A stretch of DNA of 64,000 nt from Serripes groenlandicus (Eukaryota > Mollusca > Bivalvia > Cardiida > Cardiidae). The notes under the pieces were generated by a model that had not been told where the DNA came from, searched no databases, and saw nothing but the letters and a program-made list of their open reading frames with translations. The stretch is taken from contig JASEVX010000013.1 of assembly GCA_031761405.1 (NCBI GenBank), forward strand, positions 37,845,863 through 37,909,862, written 5' to 3'. Within the stretch, counting starts at the first letter, position 1. Each line of letters starts with the position of its first letter. This document shows positions 56,501 to 64,000 of this stretch, one piece after another. Both the position numbers and the translations under genes were made by a program.

Positions 56501-57716
56501 TTCACGATACATAGAAGAGTGGAAATTCTTTGAGCTTTTTGTGGAATTCAATATTGGAATTTGTATATTTCTGTCGTGGTTGAAAAGGTAAGATCATGTT
56601 TGTTTATTTTTTATAATCGAATTTAAGAGAACTATGTCTTCTAGTAGATTCAATTGATTAATACCCGAATAAAATCAACGATATTGTCTGTTTTGATATA
56701 TTTATCATTTATATCAGCTTCATTGATATTCCATTCTTATGAGTCGGATCAATATTGACTGGGCTTACCGCCATTTTCAACAATTCTTCAGTCATATCAG
56801 GCGACCTACTTATTTGTATCGTAGCTTTCTCACACCGGTACTCCTTACAACATACTTTCCAAGCAGCTGGCTGTTTTTTCCACATACATGTAGACTGTTA
56901 GCCCATTGGTGAGAGAATAATGACGCATTGACAGCCAGCGTTGCCACCGACTGAGCCACCGGAACTCGGCTGGTTCTGATCAAACTATAGATTACATAAA
57001 AGCCGTTCTTGGGTCGCGGGTTCGATCCCCGACCGGGTCGTACCAAGGACTTGAAAAATGGTAGAAATAGCTGCCCTTCTTTGCGCTTAGGGTTAGCATA
57101 ACGATTGTCTGACTGGTGTCAGTTTAATGGATCAGTACTACTGGTAAATTACCCAGGAAACGCCGTGATATAACTGAAAAATGATTGAAATCGGCGTTTA
57201 ACGCCAAACAATTAATATTACTTGCTTAAGCATGTAATAAACTTCAGTTTATTTATGCGGACAGTGGAGATCTTGATCAGACTACGAATCGAGGGCTGGG
57301 CGTGAAACGATTGTAACTAAAATTGGTATTTTTTTTACCAAATTTAATCACCTCGCCATAAAGTCTTTATAAGCGTTAATTAATTTTTCTTGGTAAACAA
57401 TGGACATTTAAGTGCCATTTGCATTGTTACACAGGGGTCAAATTGCCCAAAAATCAGGGTTTTCAAAATAGGATTTAAGTTACAACCGTTTCAAGCCGAT
57501 GTTGTGGGTACTCAAAATAATCGTCTCAGTGATGAGGACCACAACATAGGGCTTTGAGCCTTTGAGTCTAGATAACTATGTGATAACATGACAGATCCCC
57601 AAGTAGAATAGTTTATATCGAGGGCTGGGTGGGAAACGGTTGTAACTAAAAACCTTTTTTGAAAACCCTGGTTTAAAGGTAATTTTGACCCCTTTGTAAA
57701 CTATGCAATTTTAGTT
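56501..57716 (+). repeat. Duplicated block, copy 2 (right of gap)
   Basis: See 55132-56300. SINE parts at 56757-56967 (minus) and 56992-57215 (plus); MITE parts at 57290-57497 and 57618-57716. Confidence 0.9.
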
Positions 57717-58155
57717 GATGATTGAAATCGGCGTTTAACGCCAAACAATTAATATTACTTGCTTAAGCATGTAATAAACTTCAGTTTATTTATGCGGACA
57801 GTGGAGATCTTGATCAGACTACGAATCGAGGGCTGGGCGTGAAACGATTGTAACTAAAATTGGTATTTTTTTTACCAAATTTAATCACCTCGCCATAAAG
57901 TCTTTATAAGCGTTAATTAATTTTTCTTGGTAAACAATGGACATTTAAGTGCCATTTGCATTGTTACACAGGGGTCAAAATTGCCCAAAAATCAGGGTTT
58001 TCAAAATAGGATTTAAGTTACAACCGTTTCAAGCCAATGTTGTGGGTACTCAAAATAATCGTCTCAGTGATGAGGACCACAACATAGGGCTTTGAGCCTT
58101 TGAGTCTAGATAACTATGTGATAACATGACAGATCCCCAAGTAGAATAGTTTATA
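57717..58155 (+). repeat. Duplicated block, partial copy 3
   Basis: Repeats 57183-57617 from the SINE tail (GATTGAAATCGGCGTTTAAC) onward almost exactly. Confidence 0.9.
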
Positions 58156-58403
58156 TCGAGGGCTTGGTGGGAAACGGTTGTAACTAAAAACCTTTTTTGA
58201 AAAACCTGGTTTAAAGGCAATTTTGACCCCTTTGTAAACTATGCAATTTTAGTTGCCATTGCTCAGAATGAGCAATGGCACCTAAATTTCCATTGTTTAC
58301 CAAGAATAATGATTTAACACTTATGAAGACTTTATGGCCAGGTGATTAACTTTGGTAAACAAATACCAATTTTAGTTACAACCGTTTCACATCAAGCCCT
58401 CGA
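58156..58403. mobile_element. 248-bp TA-flanked MITE, full copy
   Basis: TCGAGGGCTTGGTGGGAAAC ... CATCAAGCCCTCGA between TA dinucleotides; same length as the copy at 44958-45205. Confidence 0.85.
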
Positions 58404-58636
58404 TATACACATGTATGGCTTGTACACAGTGCTTCATCGCATAATTACACAAGTGTAACGCATACTCTGCAACAGACGAATTTTGTGGCAAAAGTATCAT
58501 CATGAAACAATTTCTCAATTTGCAACAATTCTTTCTACCCTACTCAATAGGTAAACTTTCAGTTTGTTTCCATAAATTCAACTAAACTCGTCCCAAATCA
58601 AATTAGAACTAAGAAAAGTCGATCGAAATTGTTTAA

Positions 58637-58859
58637 CCCTTTTCCTCATACGACAATTCTGCAGCAGACGACTTTGAACGTATTTTGTCAAAACACAGAA
58701 AATCTCCATAATTAAATGGATATCCTATGACAAAAAGTGGAAAACATTGTGGCAAAAGGAGAAATTGCACGTTTTGTGCAATTTCTTCTTTTATCACTAT
58801 GTTTTCAAAACGCCGTCTGCTGCAGAGGCGTCAGAAAAGCGTCTATATGAGGGAAAGGG
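58637..58859. mobile_element. CCCTTTCCC-type MITE, full copy, TTAA-flanked
   Basis: TTAA at 58633-58636 and 58860-58863; ends CCCTTTTCCTCATACGAC and GTCTATATGAGGGAAAGGG; internal GTGGCAAAAGGAGAAATTGC. Confidence 0.9.
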
Positions 58860-58918
58860 TTAATGTTGAAATATAGGAACTAGCTTGCATTAATAAATGC
58901 ATTATATATGTAAATGTT

Positions 58919-59073
58919 TTCGAAGTCGTCTGCTGCGGACAAGTTGTATGTAGGAAGATGACTTATTTAAACATCTATGTGAGTGGTCTTATTCATTTCG
59001 AAGTCGTCTGCTGCAGACAAGTTGTATGTGGGAAGATGACTAATTTAAACATCTCTGTGAGTGGTCTCGTTAA
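58919..59073 (+). repeat. 78-bp tandem pair derived from the MITE end
   Basis: TTCGAAGTCGTCTGCTGC at 58919 and 58997, each followed by ACAAGTTGTATGT..GGAAGATGACT and AAACATCT. It abuts the acceptor of the light-chain exon. Confidence 0.85.
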
Positions 59074-59099
59074 GGTAAGACCAAGGTTTGATATTCAGA

Positions 59100-61725
59100 A
59101 TGTCGAGTATGAAGTCCAGAAGGAAGAAGGGAGGGCGCTTACAGAGACTCACGTCCAATGTGTTCGCCATGTTCGATCAGGCGCAGATACAGGAATTTAA
59201 GGTACCGTACATGGGTCCAGATAAGGAGGGGGTATACAGCTCTTTTCCCCACAATATCTTTCTTAAAATCCAACCAAACCCTATGATGATGATACTATAA
59301 AAAAAGAAATCGTCTCATTTAGACGATTATTTTGAGTACCCACAACATAGGGTTATAGGGTCAAATAAGGATTTTAGAATATGAAAAACGTAGGGGTCAA
59401 GATAAGCAGATTAGGAAGGGTTTGCAGCTCTCTTTTTCAGCACAATATCATTCCTATTATCCAACGAAACCCTATGAAGTGGGTATTCAAAAGAATCGTC
59501 TCATTGAGACGATTATTTTAAGTATCCACAACATAGGGTTAAAGAGTCAGTTAAGGATTTTAGAATATGCAACATGTCCTTTATCTGAAGCTCTACCAGG
59601 TATGACTCAACAATATTCACCAGGCTCCAAAACTATTTATGTTTACTCTCTGCTCAGTATTTATGATCAAGTGTCTGATTGGTCAGAAACAAATGTATTC
59701 TCCAAATTGACCAATCGGGAAACGTATTTTGGAGCATAGCGTACATTTCTTAGCACAGATAAAAGAAAGATATATGGTAGTTTCACGTCTAACCTGAACC
59801 TGACATTTCATGAATTGATTGATTTAACGCCATTTTCAACAACTGTTAACTCATATCACGGCGACTAGTTCAGCAACATATGTGTTTCCTTGCATTTACA
59901 CACCAGTACTCCACATAACATTCTTTTTAAGCAACTAGCTGCTTTTTCACATAGACCGTTGGCCCATTAGTGGAAGAAGAATGACGCTTGCCACAGTTAA
60001 TTGTGTCATACGTCGGAATTGTTTTTGGCCGAGCTGGGGTTTGAACTCACAACCCCGGATTGACAGCCCGCGGCGCTACCAACTAAAATACCGGGGCTCG
60101 GCAAACCTTTCGTGATATATTTTTTTCATAGCTCTAAATAAGGGAGTATAACGTTTTCTGATATCTTTATTTTCAACTCTAAACCTATGTTGTGGGTACT
60201 CATTAGAATCGTCTCAGTATATTTACAACCTGAGTTTAAATGAGCAGAAGGAGAGATCTTGTGAAGCAGATACTTGTTGACATTTCTCCCTTTCCATGCC
60301 TTTGTACCTTGATGTATACCTGCCTCGATGGTGTAGTGATAGAGCGTCCGCCTAGTTTGCGGGAGGTCGCGAGTAGGATCACCGGTCGGGTCATACAAAA
60401 TACTTTAAAAGTGGTAGTAATGGCTGCCCTCCTTTGCGCTCAGGTATATAATGTTAGCTTTACGACTGACTGACTGGCTGGTGTCAGGATAAGAGGACCA
60501 GTAGTACTGGTTACCTACCCAGGAAATGTGATATAATTGAACATGTGTAGAACGCGGCGTAAAACACCAAACAATAAATCAATCAATAAATCATACAATA
60601 CCAAACAATCAATCAATTAATCATAAAACACCAAACAAACAATCAATCAATCATAAAACACCAAACAATCAATCAATCAATCAATCAATCATACAATACC
60701 AAACAATCAGTCAATCAATCAATCAATCAATCAATCATAAAACACCAAATAACTTTGCGCCATTCTCCTGAGTTAAATCACGGATAATATGAACAAACCT
60801 GTACATAATACTCATGCAGATATCAGGATTAGGAAAATATTGGTGTCTGGTATGGCACATATCTCTTTTATCATAGTTACCGATTGATTGATTAGGGTTT
60901 AACGCCGTTTCACAAGCATTGACATGACAGTGTAGTTACGGAGGAAATCGTGGTGCATGCTTTACGAACGTTGACATGACAGTGTAGTTATGGAGGAAAT
61001 CGTGGTGCATGCTTTACGAACATTGACATGACAGTGTAGTTACGGAGGAAATCGTGGTGCATGCTTTACGAACATTGACATGACAGTGTAGTTATGGAGG
61101 AAATCGTGGTGCATGCTTTACGAACATTGACATGACAGTGTAGTTACGGAGGAAATCGTGGTGCATGCTTTACGAACATGCACATGACAGTGTAGTTACG
61201 GAGGAAATCGTGGTGCATGCTTTACGAACATTGACATGACAGTGTAGTTACGGAGGAAATCGTGGTGCATGCTTTACGCTGTTTCGCTAACCAATTTGCC
61301 CAGGGTATCATATATTTTATGAATATACTGGGTACCGAGGATGGATTTAACCCGCTTATAACAAACTCGTGCTAACTCACTCGTTTGTTACACTCGCGCA
61401 AATATCACTCAGGATAGGATGCTTTTATCAAATGTTCACTGGTAAAAAAAAACATTATCTTATTCTGTAGCTCAGTCGGTAGTGACGCGGTCTATTAATT
61501 CAGGAGCTGTGAGTTTGATCGCCAGCTCGGCAACCTTTCTTTCCGACGTTTTACCGTGTAAATATCACTCTGGGAAGGATTTCCCGTATCAAAAGTTCAA
61601 TGGTATATAAACTCTCATTATCTTATCACCTGTTGTTTGCTTTCAGGAAGCGTTTAACATGATAGATCAGAACAGAGACGGGTATGTGGACCGAGACGAT
61701 CTACAAGATATCATGGTGTCGCTAG
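59100..61725 (+). CDS. Myosin regulatory light chain (non-muscle/smooth type), 5' part
   Basis: Two coding exons: 59100-59201 (acceptor TTTGATATTCAG, donor GTACCG, phase 0) and 61647-61725 (acceptor TTGCTTTCAG, donor GTATGA, phase 1). Together 61 residues and part of the next. Exon 1 reads [12 protein letters not shown], then [21 protein letters not shown]; Thr18-Ser19 are at the exact positions phosphorylated by myosin light-chain kinase or Rho kinase in this family. Exon 2 reads [20 protein letters not shown], the first EF-hand, with Asp1, Asn3, Asp5, Gly6, Asp9 and Asp12 of the metal loop present. The protein binds the neck of myosin II heavy chain and controls contraction and cytokinesis. 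Later exons were not found up to 64000, so the gene must continue past the window. Confidence 0.92.
59212..59575 (+). repeat. About 180-bp tandem pair
   Basis: Units share CAGCTCT, CACAATATC, AACCCTATGA and a hairpin-bearing end GACGATTATTTTGAGTACCC / ACAACATAGGG. The end word also occurs inverted near 56102, 57500 and 60181. Confidence 0.7.
59640..59760 (+). repeat. Relative of the 98-bp CCAAT-word unit
   Basis: CTGATTGGTCAGAAAC and TTGACCAATCGGGAAAC as in 51802-51999. Confidence 0.5.
59815..60105 (-). mobile_element. SINE type I, near full length
   Basis: ATTGATTTAACGCCATTTTC tail; GAACTCACAACCCCGGATTG box B inverse; head ACTAAAATACCGGGGCTCGG. Confidence 0.8.
60317..60600 (+). mobile_element. 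SINE type II
   Basis: TGCCTCGATGGTGTAGTGAT box A, CAGGTATATAATGTTAGC.., tail GGCGTAAAACACCAAACAAT. Confidence 0.8.
60552..60765 (+). repeat. Expanded SINE tail
   Basis: The tail unit AAAACACCAAACAATCAATC is repeated about six times with varying numbers of AATC, an unusual amplification of the 3' end. Confidence 0.85.
60918..61281 (+). repeat. 52-bp tandem repeat, seven units
   Basis: Units at 60921, 60973, 61025, 61077, 61129, 61181 and 61233 (GACATGACAGTGTAGTTACG...CATGCTTTACGAAC). Near-identical, alternating ACGG/ATGG. A short SINE tail (60884-60915, minus) precedes it. In light-chain intron. Confidence 0.95.
61468..61552 (+). mobile_element. SINE type I head fragment within a duplicated flank
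   Basis: TGTAGCTCAGTCGGTAGTGA box A and CTGTGAGTTTGATCGCC box B. Flanked by diverged copies of AAATATCACTC..ATCTTAT (61400-61465 and 61558-61627). Confidence 0.65.
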
Positions 61726-61739
61726 GTATGATGATGATA

Positions 61740-62440
<701 letters not shown>

Positions 62441-62710
62441 TAATACTTATTTTGTTACCTGCAAGTCTCGAGTCCTATATTCACAATATATATTAGGGAC
62501 TCATTATAAGAAAATCTTTGAGTCCACTGGACACATAATTGTTGCATAATTGAACAAAGTTATATTATAGTACAAGGGTTTCACTGTATTCTATCATCTG
62601 AATCCCTTGATAGTAGTTTTACGAGTACTGAGGGCTCATACGTTGACACTTATAAAGATATCATTTAAAACAGTTATAATGTAACCCGGGACGATCTACA
62701 ATATATTATT

Positions 62711-62964
62711 TTGACGCGGGCTGTCATTCCAAGGGTTGTGAGATCGACCTCAGCTCTGACAACATTCATTCTGGTTTGACAAAACTCAATGCGTCAAGCC
62801 TCATTCTTCTTCGACCAATGATCTAACAATCTATGTAAAAAGCAGAAAACTCCTTTGAAAAGACTGTTGTATGAAAGTCAGGACTCACATTGGTAGGTGA
62901 ACTGGTCGCCGTCATATAACTAATAAGTGTTGTGAAAACGGTATTAAATCCTAATCAATCAATT
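62711..62964 (+). mobile_element. SINE type I, 5' truncated
   Basis: GACGCGGGCTGTCATTCCAA start, GGTTGTGAGATCGACC box B, tail ACGGTATTAAATCCTAATCA. Confidence 0.7.
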
Positions 62965-62969
62965 AAATT

Positions 62970-63810
62970 AGAACTGCGATTTTACGTATGCAGCACTAGA
63001 CAGCTGAATTTGCAAATATAGTATGTTATTGACATTATGATTACCCGGCTATATTAATTACCTTAATACTATTACAGTTTTATATATTGAAAATGAAGAT
63101 TTTATTTAAGTACAGAATTGGAAATACTGAGCGAAAATAGAAATCGCATATTATGTGCGGTGCCTGATTTACAAACACTGTTTTCAAAGTTCAATTCTAT
63201 CATAGTTGTAGTGTTTAAATGTAAATGACTCATTTCATGTCACTTAAAGGGTTACTATTGTGGTTATATGTATTGTGACTAATAGGCCCAGCCAGCCGGG
63301 TGTGGTAACTTTGTATAGCATGTATTCATGTATTAAGGTTACAATACACCAAACAAAATCATTCTTTGTTTCCATGTAAATCGACCAGTTTCAGTCCTCA
63401 ATTGTCACTCTTTCTAAGCGTTTCTCATGTAGAACACCAATATCATTGTAAAGGGTTTCCTCCTTGCTTTAAAACAATCCAAAGAAAATGTGGGGTCATG
63501 CATTATGCAAGAAAGAACTCGCCAGGCGAAAATGGTTACCGACATTTTGGACCAAATCGGGCCCGGACAAAACCGGTGTTTAGCATTCTCTACTTTCACT
63601 TTCAAACAAGGTCAAAATACTAAAAGTGATCAAATCAATCATTTCCAGTGCATCCTTTACACATTCACAATTCATTTAAACTCAATGTCATATATTCAAT
63701 ACAATCACTAATTTCTGCACAAACAAAGGTTTGTTTAGGAACTATAGTGGTGTAGATCAGCATGTCAGCGGATGTATTTAGCGTAATTTGACCTTAACTC
63801 TTTTCCACGT
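62970..63810. other. No gene recognised
   Basis: Presumed light-chain intron. No further light-chain exon, and no clear repeat apart from the MITE that follows. Confidence 0.5.
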
Positions 63811-63816
63811 TAATAA

Positions 63817-64000
63817 CCCTTTTCCATATACAAACTATCCGCAGCAGACGACATTGAAAACGTTTACATTAAGTCAAAAATATGGAAATTCCCTATAAAT
63901 TAAAGAACAGTTATTGATGAAAGTTGAAAACATGGTGGCAAAAGGAGAAATTGCCATTGTGAGCAATTTCTACTTTACCCGCAATGTTTTAAAAAAAGTC
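63817..64000. mobile_element. CCCTTTCCC-type MITE, cut by window edge
   Basis: AACCCTTTTCCATATACAAA, CGCAGCAGACGACATTGAAA, GTGGCAAAAGGAGAAATTGC, GAGCAATTTCTACTTT and part of the right arm. Confidence 0.75.

Noticed and set aside
56179..56591. Open frames across the gap
   Set aside because: They consist of N; no sequence supports them.

Overview
Eukaryotic (metazoan) genomic DNA, AT-rich, with short GT-AG exons separated by long introns. Most of the window is repeat-derived. The gene content (cathepsin C, an HNK-1/CHST-family sulfotransferase, a type-B carboxylesterase, a myosin regulatory light chain), together with a pearl-like satellite ending in an (ACCG) microsatellite and abundant tRNA-derived SINEs, points to a mollusc, most likely a bivalve. 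I cannot name the species. A 200-base N run (56301-56500) marks an assembly gap.

Layout. 0-13 kb: three copies of a roughly 2 kb non-coding repeat (A forward, B inverted, C forward and split by later insertions), with palindromes, a promoter-like repeat and a possible recombinase fragment. 13-20 kb: fold-back elements, SINEs, and a broken CXC-domain gene derived from a repeated family (17.74-18.64 kb). 20.5-24.8 kb (+): a three-exon carbohydrate sulfotransferase that looks intact. 24.8-28.5 kb: repeats, including a 25-bp tandem array. 28.8-33.2 kb (-): a carboxylesterase in three recognisable pieces, missing its central catalytic segment, with a stop codon at a conserved Trp and no ATG; probably a pseudogene. 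34.5-38.0 kb: a 146/160-bp alternating satellite interrupted by a 1.09-kb element. 38-43 kb: SINEs, some nested. 43.2-53.6 kb (+): a complete seven-exon cathepsin C gene whose last exon carries one apparent frameshift in a T run, and whose introns are packed with TTAA-flanked miniature elements and SINEs. 53.9-55.0 kb: a GA microsatellite and suspect low-complexity sequence. 55.1-58.4 kb: a duplicated block around the gap. 55-64 kb (+): the 5' part of a non-muscle/smooth-type myosin regulatory light chain gene, running off the right edge.

The genes are not an operon or pathway; they are unrelated single genes. The coherent theme is mobile DNA: at least three tRNA-headed SINE types sharing one 3' tail, several TTAA-flanked MITE families, a TA-flanked 248-bp MITE, and insertions whose order can be read from target-site duplications. 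All coordinates of degenerate repeats are by eye and approximate; exon boundaries were placed from reading frame plus GT/AG and phase agreement.
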